Below are positions 11,164-21,039 of a stretch of DNA of 64,000 nucleotides, in pieces (position 1 is the first letter of the stretch; every line of letters begins with the position of its first letter). The notes beneath the pieces are model-generated. The model was given only the letters and a program-made list of their open reading frames with translations. It searched no databases and was not told the origin of the DNA. The translations under genes and the position numbers were made by a program. Origin of the DNA: Paraburkholderia lycopersici (GTDB lineage Bacteria > Pseudomonadota > Gammaproteobacteria > Burkholderiales > Burkholderiaceae); contig NZ_FMYQ01000005.1 in NCBI RefSeq assembly GCF_900096975.1, positions 212,687 through 276,686 of the forward strand, read 5' to 3'.

Positions 11164-12702
11164 TCACCCGGCCGTCGCAGCCGAAGCCGCGACGGGCGCG
11201 CTGGCCGCGCCGTAGTCGACCGGCGCATCGGCCGGACGCGGCGTCTCGCCCGCGTGCTCGATCCAGCCGCCGCCGAGCGCACGGTACAGATCGACGAGGT
11301 TGGTCAGGCGCGCGAGCCGCGCCGTGATCAGCGTCTGCTGCGCCGTATAGAGGCTGGTTTGCGCGGTGAGGACCGGCAGATAGCTGTCCACGCCGTTCCT
11401 GTAGCGCAGCTCCGAGAGCGAAAGCGAGCGCTGGTTCGCGAACGTGTTGCGCTCGAGCGCCGTGATCTGCTGATCGTACGTGCCGCGCGCGGCCAGGCCG
11501 TCGGCCACTTCGCGGAACGCCGACTGGATCGACTTCTCGTAGTTGGCGATCTCGATGCGCTTCTCGACGTTCGCGAGTTGCAGGTTCGCGATATTCGAGC
11601 CGCCTTCGAAGATCGGCAGCGTGATTTGCGGCACGAAACTCCATGCCGCCGTGCCCGCCTTGAAGAGCCCGCCAAGCGTGAGGCTTTCGGTGCCGAACGC
11701 CGCCGTGAGCGAGATCTTCGGGAAAAACGCCGCGCGCGCGGCGCCGATGTTGGCGTTCGCCGCAAGCAGCGTCTGCTCCGCTTCCATGATGTCCGGACGC
11801 CGCGCGAGCAGGTCCGAAGGCAGCCCTGCCGGAATGTCGGTGAGCAAGGCCTGGCCGTCGAGCGGCAAGCCTTGCGGCAGGTCGTCCGGCAGCGGCTCGC
11901 CGATCAGCAGCACGAGCGCGTTCTCGGCCTGCGCGCGAGCGCGCAGTTGCGCCTGCAGGTTGGCCTGCGCCTGCTCGACGACGCTCTGCGCCTGGCGCAG
12001 ATCGAGTTCGGTGCCGGTGCCGGTATCGAACTGCGCCTTCGTGATGTTGTACGAGTCCTGCGCCGTCTTGAGCGTTTCCTGCGTGACCTTCAGCAGGTCG
12101 TCGTCGGAGAGCATCGTCAGGTACTGGTCGGCGACTTCCGAAACCAGCGTGATTTCCGCCGCCTTGCGCGCATACGCCGTGGAGAGGTACTGCGCCAGCG
12201 CCTGGTCCTTCAGGCTGCGGATGCGCCCCCAGAAGTCGATTTCCCACGACGCCTGCAGGCCCACGTTGTACACGCTGTACGGATTGTTCGGCGCGGTCTG
12301 CAGGTTCCTCGGCACGCGCGTGCGCGAGTCCGTGGCCACGCCGTCGATGGCCGGGAACAGTTCGGCGCGCGTGATCTGATACTGCGCGCGCGCCGCCTCG
12401 ACGTTGAGCACCGAAACACGCAGATCGCGGTTGTTCTTCAGCGCGATCTCAACGAGCTGCTGCAGACGCGGATCGACGAAGAACTCGCGCCAGCCAATGT
12501 CGGTCGCCGTGGCGCCGTTGGCGCTGCGGCCAACCCCGCCGCTCTCGCCCGTCGCGCCGGGCTGCGTCGCGTAGACGCCGCCCTGCGGGAAGGTCTGGGA
12601 CACCGGCGCCTCGGGCCGGTGGTACCACGGCTCCATCGTGCAACCCGCGAGGACGGCGGCGGCCGCGGCGGCGGCCACTGCAATTACGGATAGTTTATGC
12701 AT
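11164..12702 (-). CDS. Outer membrane efflux lipoprotein, OprM/NodT family
   Basis: This is the outer membrane channel of a tripartite RND drug efflux system. The 512-residue protein begins with a lipoprotein signal (LAGC, lipidated Cys21). It contains the two repeated TolC-type halves, with long heptad-rich helices, the VADQYLTML region and the RPDIMEAEQTLLAANANIGAAR motif typical of OprM. The ATG at 12702 lies one base before the stop of the upstream RND gene, so the genes are translationally linked. The order adaptor-pump-channel with a divergent TetR resembles BpeAB-OprB of Burkholderia pseudomallei. That name is a family-level inference. Confidence 0.93.
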   Translation of the reverse strand: MHKLSVIAVAAAAAAAVLAGCTMEPWYHRPEAPVSQTFPQGGVYATQPGATGESGGVGRSANGATATDIGWREFFVDPRLQQLVEIALKNNRDLRVSVLNVEAARAQYQITRAELFPAIDGVATDSRTRVPRNLQTAPNNPYSVYNVGLQASWEIDFWGRIRSLKDQALAQYLSTAYARKAAEITLVSEVADQYLTMLSDDDLLKVTQETLKTAQDSYNITKAQFDTGTGTELDLRQAQSVVEQAQANLQAQLRARAQAENALVLLIGEPLPDDLPQGLPLDGQALLTDIPAGLPSDLLARRPDIMEAEQTLLAANANIGAARAAFFPKISLTAAFGTESLTLGGLFKAGTAAWSFVPQITLPIFEGGSNIANLQLANVEKRIEIANYEKSIQSAFREVADGLAARGTYDQQITALERNTFANQRSLSLSELRYRNGVDSYLPVLTAQTSLYTAQQTLITARLARLTNLVDLYRALGGGWIEHAGETPRPADAPVDYGAASAPVAASAATAG

Positions 12703-12703
12703 C

Positions 12704-15700
12704 TCAATGTCCTTCCTTGCCCGGGCCGCCGGCATTGCCGCCGCCACTCTCGCCACCGTCATTGCCGCCATTGCCACCCTGGCCGCCGGCATTGCCGTTC
12801 TCGTCGTCATGGTCGTGCGCATGGTGCTCTTCGTAGTGCTGGAGCGCGACGTCCGCGTCTTCCTTCTCGCCGGCGAACTTCGCGCGAATCACGACGAAGA
12901 ACATCGGGATCATGAAGATCGCGAGGAACGTGGCCGTGACCATGCCGCCGATCACGCCCGTGCCGATCGCGTGCTGCGAAGCCGAACCCGCGCCGTTACT
13001 GATCGCGAGCGGCAGCACGCCGAGAATGAACGCCATCGACGTCATCAGGATCGGCCGCAGACGCAATCGCGAGGCTTCGAGCGCCGCTTCGATCGGCCCC
13101 ATCTTCCCGTCGGCCTGCAGGTCGCGCGCGAACTCCACGATCAGAATCGCGTTTTTCGCCGAGAGACCCACGGTGGTCAACAGACCGACCTGGAAGAACA
13201 CGTCGTTCTCGAGGCCGCGCAGCGTCACCGCAAGCAGGGCGCCGAGCACGCCGAGCGGCACCACCATGATGACCGCGAACGGAATCGACCAGCTTTCATA
13301 CAGCGCCGCGAGACAGAGGAACACGACGAGGATCGAGATGCCGTAGAGAATCGGCGCCTGCGAACCGGACTGGCGCTCCTGGTACGACAGGCCCGTCCAT
13401 TCGTAGCCGATGCCCGCGGGCAGCTTCGCCGCGATCTGCTCTATGGCGGTCATCGCCTGGCCCGTCGACTTGCCCTGGCTCGCCTGACCCTGGATTTCCA
13501 TCGCCGAGATGCCGTTGTAACGCTCGAGCTTCGGCGAACCGAAGGTCCAGTGACCGGTCGCGAACGAGCTGAACGGCACCATCCCGCCCGAACCGTTGCG
13601 CACGTACCAGATGTTCATGTCCTCCGGCGTCATGCGGAACGGCGCGTCGGCCATCACGTACACCTTCTTGATACGGCCGTCCGTATCGAGGAAGTTGTTC
13701 ACGTACTGCGACGCCCATGCGATCGAGAAGGTCTGGTCGACGGCCGCCGACGTCACGCCGAGCGCCTCGGCCTTCTCGCGGTCGATGTCGACCTGGAACT
13801 GCGGCGTGTCGTTCAGGCCGTTCGGGCGCACGAGCGCGAGCGACGGATCCTTCGCGGCCATGCCGAGCAGCATGTTGCGCGCCGCCATCAGCTTGTCGTG
13901 ACCGACGCCGCCGCGATCCTGCAGCTCGAAGTCGAAGCCCGACGCGGTGCCGAGTTCCGGAATCGAAGGCGGATTCACCGGGATGATCATCGCGTCCTTG
14001 TAGGACGAGAAGTGCGCGAACATGCGGCCCACCAGCGCCTGGACCTTCTGGTCCGCGTGCTGACGCTCCTTGTAGTCCTTCAGGCGCACGAACACGAGAC
14101 CCGAGTTCTGGCCGCGGCCCGCGAAGCTGAAGCCGTTCACGGTGAAGGTCGACTCGACGATGCTCTTTTCGTCGTCGAGCAGGTAGTTCTGGATGGTGGC
14201 GAGCGTGCGCGCCGTGGTTTCCTGGGTCGAGCCCGACGGCGTCTGCACGATCACGAACATCGTGCCCTGGTCTTCGTCGGGCAGGAACGACTTGGGCAGG
14301 CGCACGAACAGCAGGCCGACCGCGACGATCACCGCGAGATAGATGATGAGCCAGCGGCCCGAGCGCTTGATGACGTGGTGCACGCCGCTGTGATACTTGT
14401 CGCGGCTCGTCTCGAACGTGCGGTTGAACCAGCCGAAGAAGCCCTTCTTCTCCTCGTGGTGCCCCTTCGGAATCGGCTTGAGGATGGTCGCGCACAGCGC
14501 CGGCGTGAGAATCAGCGCGACGAGCACGGACAGCACCATCGCCGCCACGATCGTGAGCGAGAACTGCCGGTAGATCGCGCCGACCGAGCCGCCCGAAAAC
14601 GCCACCGGCACGAACACGGCGGAAAGCACGAGCGCCACGCCGACCAGCGCGCCGGTGATCTGGCCCATGGCCTTGCGGGTCGCTTCCTTCGGCCCCAGCC
14701 CCTCTTCCACCATCACCCGCTCGACGTTCTCCACGACCACGATCGCGTCGTCCACGAGCAGGCCGATGGCGAGCACGAGACCGAACATCGACAGCGTGTT
14801 GATGGAGAAGCCCACCATTGCCATGATCGCGAACGTGCCCAGCAGCACCACCGGCACCGCGATGGTCGGAATCAGCGTCGCGCGCAGGTTCTGCAGGAAC
14901 AGGTACATGACGAGGAACACCAGCACGATGCCTTCCAGCAGCGTCTTGATCACTTCCTCGATCGACAGGCGCACGAACGGCGTCGTGTCATACGGGTACT
15001 GCACGACGAGACCGTGCGGGAAGTACTTCGAGAGGTCGTCGATCTTCTGGCGCACGAGCTTCGCCGTCTGCAGCGCGTTGGCGCCCGTCGCGAGCTGGAT
15101 GCCGAGGCCGGCCGTCGGCGCGCCGTTGTACTTCGTGTCGAAGTTGTAGTTTTCGCCGCCGAGGCTGATGCGCGCCACGTCCCTCAGACGCACCTGCGAG
15201 CCGTCCTGGTTCACCTTCAGCAGGATGTTGCCGAACTCTTCGGGCGTATGCAGCAGCGTCGATTCGGTGATGGTCGCCTGGAACGACTGCCCCGCCACCG
15301 CCGGCGTGCCGCCCAGCTGGCCACCCGCGATCTGCACGTTCTGCGCGGTGATCGCGGCTGTCACGTCGACAGGCGTGAGGCTGAAGTTCGTCAGCTTGTT
15401 CGGGTCGAGCCACACGCGCATCGCATACTGCGAGCCGAACAGCGTGACCGTGCCCACGCCGTCGATACGGCTGATCGGGTCCTGGATGTTCGACGCCACG
15501 TAGTTCGCGAGGTCGTACTTGGTCATGCTGCCGTCTTCGGACACGAACGCGAGCACGAGCAGGAAGCTGCTGCTCGACTTCGTGACCTTGATGCCGAGTT
15601 GCTGCACGACCTGCGGCAGGATCGGCGTGGCGAGCTGCAGCTTGTTCTGCACCTGCACCTGCGCGATGTCCGGGTTGGTGCCCGCGGCGAAGGTCAGCGT

Positions 15701-15970
15701 GATGGTGGCCGTGCCCGAGTCATCGGAAGTCGACGAGAGATACAGCAGGTGGTCGAGGCCGCTCATCTGCTGCTCGATCACCTGCGTGACCGTGTTTTCC
15801 ACCGTCTTCGCCGAAGCGCCAGGGTAGGTCGCACTGATCTGAATGGACGGCGGCGCGATAGTCGGATACTGCGCGACCGGCAGCGTGAACACCGACGCCA
15901 CGCCCGCCAGCATCAGGATGATGGCGATCACCCATGCAAAAATCGGGCGGTCGATAAAGAACTTTGCCAT
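12704..15970 (-). CDS. RND multidrug efflux pump inner membrane transporter, AcrB/HAE1 type
   Basis: This proton-driven trimeric inner-membrane transporter of 1088 residues extrudes hydrophobic drugs from the periplasm and inner leaflet. Twelve membrane segments and two large periplasmic domains are evident. The proton relay is intact: the Asp pair in [17 protein letters not shown] (helix 4) and the Lys in [15 protein letters not shown] (helix 10). It is about 40 residues longer than AcrB. The surplus is a C-terminal cytoplasmic tail rich in His, Asp, Gly and Asn ([14 protein letters not shown] followed by Gly repeats). It lies between the adaptor gene (15 bp away) and the channel gene. Confidence 0.95.
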   Translation of the reverse strand: MAKFFIDRPIFAWVIAIILMLAGVASVFTLPVAQYPTIAPPSIQISATYPGASAKTVENTVTQVIEQQMSGLDHLLYLSSTSDDSGTATITLTFAAGTNPDIAQVQVQNKLQLATPILPQVVQQLGIKVTKSSSSFLLVLAFVSEDGSMTKYDLANYVASNIQDPISRIDGVGTVTLFGSQYAMRVWLDPNKLTNFSLTPVDVTAAITAQNVQIAGGQLGGTPAVAGQSFQATITESTLLHTPEEFGNILLKVNQDGSQVRLRDVARISLGGENYNFDTKYNGAPTAGLGIQLATGANALQTAKLVRQKIDDLSKYFPHGLVVQYPYDTTPFVRLSIEEVIKTLLEGIVLVFLVMYLFLQNLRATLIPTIAVPVVLLGTFAIMAMVGFSINTLSMFGLVLAIGLLVDDAIVVVENVERVMVEEGLGPKEATRKAMGQITGALVGVALVLSAVFVPVAFSGGSVGAIYRQFSLTIVAAMVLSVLVALILTPALCATILKPIPKGHHEEKKGFFGWFNRTFETSRDKYHSGVHHVIKRSGRWLIIYLAVIVAVGLLFVRLPKSFLPDEDQGTMFVIVQTPSGSTQETTARTLATIQNYLLDDEKSIVESTFTVNGFSFAGRGQNSGLVFVRLKDYKERQHADQKVQALVGRMFAHFSSYKDAMIIPVNPPSIPELGTASGFDFELQDRGGVGHDKLMAARNMLLGMAAKDPSLALVRPNGLNDTPQFQVDIDREKAEALGVTSAAVDQTFSIAWASQYVNNFLDTDGRIKKVYVMADAPFRMTPEDMNIWYVRNGSGGMVPFSSFATGHWTFGSPKLERYNGISAMEIQGQASQGKSTGQAMTAIEQIAAKLPAGIGYEWTGLSYQERQSGSQAPILYGISILVVFLCLAALYESWSIPFAVIMVVPLGVLGALLAVTLRGLENDVFFQVGLLTTVGLSAKNAILIVEFARDLQADGKMGPIEAALEASRLRLRPILMTSMAFILGVLPLAISNGAGSASQHAIGTGVIGGMVTATFLAIFMIPMFFVVIRAKFAGEKEDADVALQHYEEHHAHDHDDENGNAGGQGGNGGNDGGESGGGNAGGPGKEGH

Positions 15971-15985
15971 GAAGCAGGCTCCCGA

Positions 15986-17260
15986 TTATTGCGCTGCGGA
16001 GGCGGCAGGCGCAGCCGAGGCGCCCTTCGCGCCCGATGCGGCGCCCGATGCCGGAGCGGCCGCGTTCGCATAGCCCGAAGCCGTCGCCATGTCGGCCGAG
16101 GGCGCGCCCGGTTTCGGCGGCGGCGGCAATTGCGCGGCGACGGGCTTGACCTGGTCGCCCGGCCTGGCCTTTTCGGTACCCTGCACGATCACGCGGTCGC
16201 CCGCGTTCAGACCGCTCTGGACGACCCAGTCCTGGCCCTGCGTGCCCGCGGTGGTGATCGGCGTCGGCACGACCTTGTCGTCCTTGTTGACGACGAGCAC
16301 CGACGCCTGCCCCTTCTGGTCGTGCTGCACGCCGACTTGCGGCACGAGGAACGCGCTGTTGTTGATGCCTTCCTCGATGCGCGCGCGCACGAACATGCCC
16401 GGCAGCAGCACGCGGTCGGGGTTCGGGAAGATCGCGCGAACCGTGACCGAGCCCGTGGTCTGGTCGACCGTGACGTCGGTGAACTGGAGCTTGCCCTTCT
16501 CCGCATACGTGCGGCCGTCTTCGAGGACCAGCGAAACCTTCGCGGCGTTCGGGCCGTTGGTCTTCAGGCGCCCTTCCTGGATCTCGCGGCGCAGTTTCAG
16601 GCCCTCGAGGCTCGACTGCGTGACGTCCACGTACATCGGGTCCAGTTGCTGCACCGTCGACATGAGGGTTGCCGCGCTCGCCTGCACATAGGCGCCCGGC
16701 GTGACCTGCGAGATGCCGACCTGGCCCGTGACGGGCGAAATGACGTCGGTATAGCCGAGGTTGATCTGCGCGGTGTCCACGGAGGCCTTGCCGGCGGCGA
16801 CGTCCGCCGCCGCCTGGCCCTGCGCGGAAACGGCGTTGTCGTAGTCCTGCTTGCTCACCGCGTTGGCCTGCACGAGCACCTTGTAGCGCGCGACCAGCGC
16901 GTTCTGCGTGACGAGGTTGGCCTGCGCCTTGGCGAGCGCGGCCTTGGCGTTGTTGAGCGCGGCGATATAGGGCGCCGGGTCGATCTTGTAAAGACGCTGG
17001 CCGGCCTTCACGATCGCGCCTTCGGTGAACTCGCGACGCAGGACGATGCCGTCGACCCGCGCGCGCACCTGCGCGACGAGATAGGCGCTGGTGCGGCCGG
17101 GAAGCTCGGACACGACCGGCACGGAGGCCGGCTGGACGGTGACGATACCGACTTCGGTAGTTTGCGGCGGCGGCGCCGACTGCTTTTGCCCGCAGGCTGC
17201 AAGCGCGATGGCAGCCGTCGCGACACTGATTAGGCGGAATGGAACCCGTTCGACGCGCAT
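15986..17260 (-). CDS. RND efflux periplasmic adaptor (membrane fusion) lipoprotein, AcrA type
   Basis: This 424-residue adaptor links the AcrB-type pump to the outer membrane channel. I chose the ATG at 17260 because it gives a lipoprotein signal with Cys23 (ALAAC) and has GAGG upstream. A longer in-frame start at 17338 puts a second hydrophobic stretch in front. The order is membrane anchor, barrel-sandwich strand (RTSAYLVAQVRARVDGIV), alpha-hairpin with coiled-coil heptads from about 110 to 175, second lipoyl half (INLGYTDVISPVTGQVG), beta-barrel, and an Ala/Pro-rich tail. It is the first gene of the leftward efflux operon. Confidence 0.94.
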   Translation of the reverse strand: MRVERVPFRLISVATAAIALAACGQKQSAPPPQTTEVGIVTVQPASVPVVSELPGRTSAYLVAQVRARVDGIVLRREFTEGAIVKAGQRLYKIDPAPYIAALNNAKAALAKAQANLVTQNALVARYKVLVQANAVSKQDYDNAVSAQGQAAADVAAGKASVDTAQINLGYTDVISPVTGQVGISQVTPGAYVQASAATLMSTVQQLDPMYVDVTQSSLEGLKLRREIQEGRLKTNGPNAAKVSLVLEDGRTYAEKGKLQFTDVTVDQTTGSVTVRAIFPNPDRVLLPGMFVRARIEEGINNSAFLVPQVGVQHDQKGQASVLVVNKDDKVVPTPITTAGTQGQDWVVQSGLNAGDRVIVQGTEKARPGDQVKPVAAQLPPPPKPGAPSADMATASGYANAAAPASGAASGAKGASAAPAASAAQ

Positions 17261-17527
17261 GGAGCGACCTCTGTCTATAACTGACAATAAAAGCGTGCGG
17301 CGTCCCGCAACGAGGAGGACGGCCACGCACGCCAGCATCTGGCAAATACCTGACGGATAAACCCGGTACTTCTTCTAGAAAGGCGCATTCCGGTCTGCAC
17401 ATCCGTCCGGGCGATACTGCCGCGCGCCACCCATGAGGCGTCGCGCATTGGGGTTTCTACGACCATTCGGCCAGTGACGGATATTAACCGGACATCACCC
17501 CTTGGAGCACCCTCATGGTGGGGTGCT

Positions 17528-17557
17528 ATTATAGATACATTCGCGAACGAATGTAAA
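17528..17557 (-). promoter_or_regulatory. Sigma-70 promoter of the RND efflux operon
   Basis: On the minus strand TTTACA (-35, 17557-17552) and a perfect TATAAT (-10, 17533-17528) are separated by 18 bases. The operator palindrome fills the spacer, the standard geometry for repression by occlusion. Confidence 0.8.
17536..17555. promoter_or_regulatory. Operator for the divergent TetR/AcrR-type repressor
   Basis: TACATTCG-CGAA-CGAATGTA is a perfect inverted repeat with eight-base arms. It closely resembles the operator bound by E. coli AcrR upstream of acrAB. It overlaps the efflux promoter and lies about 140 bp before the repressor gene, so it probably also allows autoregulation. Confidence 0.85.
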
Positions 17558-17693
17558 AGGACGCCTTACTACCTTTGAAGGAGTCTTCAGGCGTGATCCC
17601 CGCCTGATCTCCATATTACAAATCAATACATTACGATTCGCACCCTGATATTCCCGTTTGTCCATCCATACAACGCAACACAGTCATCCCATC

Positions 17694-18347
17694 ATGGCCC
17701 GCCGCACGAAAGAGGAAGCGCTGGAGACGCGCAACCGGATCCTCGACGCCGCCGAACACGTCTTTTACGAGAAAGGCGTGTCGCGCACCTCGCTTGCCGA
17801 TATCGCCCAGGCCGCGGGCGTGACGCGCGGTGCAATCTACTGGCATTTCGAGAACAAGGGCGACGTGTTTACGGCCATGTTCGACCGCGTGGTGCTGCCG
17901 CTCGACGAGCTGAAGGTGGCGTCGACGGACCCGGGCGAGCCCGACCCGCTCGCTCGCATGCGCGACCTCTGCATTCTGTGCCTGCGTAACACGGCAACCG
18001 ACGCGCGCCGCCGCCGCGTGTTCGAGATCCTGTTCCTGAAGTGCGAGTTCGTCGAGGAGATGGGGCCGGTGATGGCGCGCCATCAGTCGGACATGCGCGA
18101 GGGGCTCGCGAGCATCGAGCAAGGCTTGCGCAATGCGATGTCGAAGGGCCAGTTGCCCGCCGACCTCGATCCGGGGCGCGCCTCGCGCGTGCTTCATTCG
18201 TTCATCAGCGGCGCGCTGCGCGACATGGCGATCCTGCCGGACGTATTCGACGTGGCGAGCAACGCCGAGCGGCACGTGGCCGCGATGCTCGACGCGCTGC
18301 GCTATAGCCCGGCGCTGCGCGTCGGCGCGGGCGAGCCCGACGCCTGA
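17694..18347 (+). CDS. TetR/AcrR family repressor of the adjacent RND efflux operon
   Basis: This 217-residue regulator has an N-terminal TetR helix-turn-helix (RILDAAEHVFYEKGVSRTSL through GVTRGAIYWHFENKGDVF, residues about 13-60) and a C-terminal TetR_C_2/AcrR-like ligand domain. The start at 17694 gives MARRTKEEA, typical of AcrR, TtgR and BpeR proteins; the ATG twelve codons upstream is less likely. It is divergent from the efflux operon with an AcrR-like operator between them. Ligand binding to the C-terminal domain should relieve repression. Confidence 0.92.
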   Translation: MARRTKEEALETRNRILDAAEHVFYEKGVSRTSLADIAQAAGVTRGAIYWHFENKGDVFTAMFDRVVLPLDELKVASTDPGEPDPLARMRDLCILCLRNTATDARRRRVFEILFLKCEFVEEMGPVMARHQSDMREGLASIEQGLRNAMSKGQLPADLDPGRASRVLHSFISGALRDMAILPDVFDVASNAERHVAAMLDALRYSPALRVGAGEPDA

Positions 18348-18428
18348 GCGCGGCGCGCCGTCTGGCGCCTTTCTTGCCGGGCGGCCTGCTGGAGAGGCCG
18401 CGTTCCACATGGTCTGTCAGCGCGCCAT

Positions 18429-19064
18429 TCAGGCCGGCACGCGGTTCGCGCGCGCCCGCTGGTTCGAGGCGTAAATGGTGTCGCGTGCGAGCGGGGCGCC
18501 CGCCTTCACGGCGGCGAGCCATGCGTCGGTCGTCACGACCGCCGCGAAGCGTGAATGCATCACCACGCTGAACACGCGATGAATGTCCTCGGCGCTCGCC
18601 GCGCCCGCCTCGTTTGCGTACGGCACCGAGCCCGTCGCGTCGGAGAGAAACTCCACGGCAAGGCCCGCGTGGGTCGCTTCGAACACCGTGGAGGCATCGC
18701 AGTTGTGCGTCATGTAGCCCGCCACGGCGACGGTGTCGACGTCGCGCCCGGCCAGCCATGCCTCGAGATCGGTGCCCGCGAAGGCGCTCGGCAGCGATTT
18801 TTCGACGTAATGATCGCGCTCGCGCGAGGCGACGACCGGATGCAGCCCGGCGCCGACGCTGCCGCGCGCGAAGAGGGGCGAGTCCGCGGGCGCGAAGTTC
18901 TGCACCACCACGACCGGCACGCCGGCCGCGCGCGCGGCGTCCATCGCGCGGCCGATGTTGGCGAGCGAGGTTTCGACGGGGGGAAATTCGATCGGCAGAT
19001 CGCCGCTTGTGTATTCGTTTTGCACGTCGATGACGACGAGCGCACGGCGCGGATTCGCGGACAT
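18429..19064 (-). CDS. Isochorismatase-like cysteine hydrolase
   Basis: This cytoplasmic hydrolase of the isochorismatase superfamily has 211 residues. The catalytic triad is visible: Asp13 (VVIDVQNEY), Lys89 (VEKSLPSAF) and Cys122 (MTHNCDAST). The family includes nicotinamidases and amide hydrolases, and the substrate cannot be told from sequence. A TGGAGG lies before the ATG at 19064. It is divergent from a GlxA-type regulator that probably controls it. Confidence 0.85.
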   Translation of the reverse strand: MSANPRRALVVIDVQNEYTSGDLPIEFPPVETSLANIGRAMDAARAAGVPVVVVQNFAPADSPLFARGSVGAGLHPVVASRERDHYVEKSLPSAFAGTDLEAWLAGRDVDTVAVAGYMTHNCDASTVFEATHAGLAVEFLSDATGSVPYANEAGAASAEDIHRVFSVVMHSRFAAVVTTDAWLAAVKAGAPLARDTIYASNQRARANRVPA

Positions 19065-19220
19065 GGCAGTGCCTCCAGGTGTGGTTCCGGCGTTGGAAAG
19101 GATCGACCGCTCGCCACGACGCACAGTCGATGACCGGATTGTGGCGCGATGCCCGCGCACACGACAGTGGCCCAAACGACAACTTTCGCTAGAATCGGGC
19201 CATTCGTCCCTGGGTCCGTC

Positions 19221-20237
19221 ATGACAAATTCCGCCCGCTCCCTTCGCGCTTCCCGCCCGGCGGCGGCCGTCGATCTACGGGACGCGCCGCCGCGCGTCGC
19301 CGTGATCGCCTTCGACCGCATGAGCCCGTTCCATCTCTCGGTGCCTTGCGTCGTGTTCGGCGAAGACCGCAGCGACGGCGGCGTGCCGCCGTTCGAACTC
19401 GCCGTCTGCGCCGCGGAGCCAGGCACGCTCACCACCACGGCAGGCTTCACGATCGGCGCCCCCCACGGCCTCGAAGGACTGCGCGGCGCGGACGTCATCG
19501 TCGTCCCCAGTTGGCGCGACACGCACGAAGCGCCGCCTCCCCTGCTCTGCGAAGCACTCCGCGAGGCCCACGCGCGCGGCGCGATCCTGGTCGGCCTTTG
19601 CCTCGGCGCCTATGTCCTCGCGCACGCCGGGCTGCTCGATGGCCGCCCGGCCACCACGCACTGGGCCGCCGCCGCCGACTTCGCGCAGCGCTTTCCGGCG
19701 GTGCGCTTCGATCCCGGCGTGCTCTACGTCGACGACGGCGAACTGCTCACGTCGGCAGGCACGGCGGCGGGGCTCGACTGCTGCCTGCACCTGATGCGGC
19801 GCCTGTGCGGCTCGAGCGTCGCGAACTACGTCGCGCGCCGGCTCGTCGTGCCGCCGCACCGCCAGGGAAGTCAGGCGCAATACGTGCAGCAGCCGCTCGC
19901 GGCGGCCGGGCGCGGCGATCGCCTCGCGGGACTGCTCGACTGGATCCGCGCCCATCTCGACGCGCCGCACACGCTCGACTCGCTCGCCCAGCGGGCGTTG
20001 ATGAGCCGGCGCACCTTCACGCGCCAGTTCCGCTTGACGACGGGATCGACCGTGAGCGCGTGGCTGCTCGGCGAACGCCTCGCCCACGCGCAACAGTTGC
20101 TCGAGAGCACCGATCAGCCGATCGACGCGATCGCGCAGCACGCGGGCTTCGGCTCGGCCGCGTCGTTGCGACAGCATTTCGTGGAAGCGTTCAGGACTTC
20201 GCCGTCGGCGTGGCGGCGCGAGTTTCGGGGATCATGA
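19221..20237 (+). CDS. GlxA-type transcriptional regulator (DJ-1/PfpI domain plus AraC HTH)
   Basis: This 338-residue regulator has an N-terminal DJ-1/PfpI-like amidotransferase domain (residues about 30-210, with the nucleophile-elbow motif GLCLGAYVLAHAG). A C-terminal AraC/XylS DNA-binding domain covers about 235-335 with two helix-turn-helix units (LDSLAQRALMSRRTFTRQF and IDAIAQHAGFGSAASLRQHF). Proteins of this architecture, such as FtrA and GlxA, activate catabolic genes. The divergent cysteine hydrolase is the natural target. Whether the Cys is catalytic or only a ligand sensor is unknown. Confidence 0.88.
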   Translation: MTNSARSLRASRPAAAVDLRDAPPRVAVIAFDRMSPFHLSVPCVVFGEDRSDGGVPPFELAVCAAEPGTLTTTAGFTIGAPHGLEGLRGADVIVVPSWRDTHEAPPPLLCEALREAHARGAILVGLCLGAYVLAHAGLLDGRPATTHWAAAADFAQRFPAVRFDPGVLYVDDGELLTSAGTAAGLDCCLHLMRRLCGSSVANYVARRLVVPPHRQGSQAQYVQQPLAAAGRGDRLAGLLDWIRAHLDAPHTLDSLAQRALMSRRTFTRQFRLTTGSTVSAWLLGERLAHAQQLLESTDQPIDAIAQHAGFGSAASLRQHFVEAFRTSPSAWRREFRGS

Positions 20238-20256
20238 GAGACACGGGATGCGCCGT

Positions 20257-21006
20257 TCAGCCCGCCGTGAACCAGCGGGCCACGTATAGCAGCAACGCGA
20301 CGAAAAAGATCATCGCCGCCCAGGCCCAGTAGGGCATCGCGTGCGGCGGCGGCTCGTGATGCAGCGTGCTTGCCGCGCGGCCCGAGAGCGTGCCGCCCGC
20401 GTGGTGCGGCAGGATATGCGCGCGCCGCGCGAGACCGGTGAGGCTGATCGGCCGCAGGAATACGTGCTGCCGGCGCGGCTGTTCGCCCGCTACGCGGTTC
20501 GGCGCCTGGCCGTGCTTGGCCGCCACCACGGCGCAGAACTCCGTGAAGAAATCGTCGGCGAGCTCGTGCAACGCGTTCTCGATCTGGCGCGGCGGCAGGT
20601 CGGAGAGCGGCCCGGTGAGCGTCGCCCACACCGAGTAATCAATACGCGTGCTGGCGGCGTTGCCCGCCCCCGTTTCCTTCGCCGCCACCGCGCGCTCCTC
20701 CGGGCGCAACGCCACGTCGATCTGCCCGCGCAGCGAGCCGATGCCGTCCGCGCGCGCCCGGAAGCTCAGCACGCGGCGCGGCGTGAGCGGCACCTGCGCG
20801 GAGTCATTCGCGATGTGAGCGCGCACTTCGTAGCGCGCGCGCAGCGGACCGAGCGGCACCGTGAGCGTGATCGCGTATTCGCCGGGACCCAGTCGCCGGA
20901 ACGACTCGCAATGCTCCATGCTCGCGCGCACGAGCGCGACATCCTGCAGCGCCGCCCAGACAGCGGACGGTTCGAGCGGAATCCTCAACGCATCGTTCAG
21001 TTCCAT
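20257..21006 (-). CDS. CoxG/SRPBCC family membrane-anchored protein
   Basis: This 249-residue protein has an N-terminal START/SRPBCC fold of the CoxG type (LRIPLEPSAVWAALQDVALV and GPGEYAITLTVPLGPLRARYE, residues 1-150). A Pro/Arg-rich linker follows, then one C-terminal transmembrane helix in the last 25 residues (WAWAAMIFFVALLLYVARWF). CoxG-like proteins are linked to carbon monoxide dehydrogenase assembly, but no cox genes are nearby. The tail anchor points to a membrane-associated role of unknown substrate. Confidence 0.78.
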   Translation of the reverse strand: MELNDALRIPLEPSAVWAALQDVALVRASMEHCESFRRLGPGEYAITLTVPLGPLRARYEVRAHIANDSAQVPLTPRRVLSFRARADGIGSLRGQIDVALRPEERAVAAKETGAGNAASTRIDYSVWATLTGPLSDLPPRQIENALHELADDFFTEFCAVVAAKHGQAPNRVAGEQPRRQHVFLRPISLTGLARRAHILPHHAGGTLSGRAASTLHHEPPPHAMPYWAWAAMIFFVALLLYVARWFTAG

Positions 21007-21039
21007 GGCGGCTTCCTCTATGCACGCTGCCCGGTCATT

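Larger units (their letters stand above)
17261..17693. other. Divergent regulatory region of the efflux operon and its TetR repressor
   Basis: This 433-bp intergenic region carries the efflux promoter and the palindromic operator listed separately. Downstream of the predicted transcription start of the efflux operon lies a leader of roughly 260 bases. A hairpin (GCACCC/GGGTGC, 17507-17512 with 17521-17526) sits right at its beginning. I see no gene in the region. Confidence 0.7.

Noticed and set aside
9258..11282. Leftward 674-codon frame opposite the NCS2 permease
   Set aside because: It is an antisense shadow with His/Arg/Asp-rich composition; the permease frame has clear family motifs.
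12638..17233. Very long rightward frame (over 1500 codons) opposite the efflux operon
   Set aside because: It is antisense to three well-recognised genes and is rich in Arg and His as expected from complementary high-GC codons.
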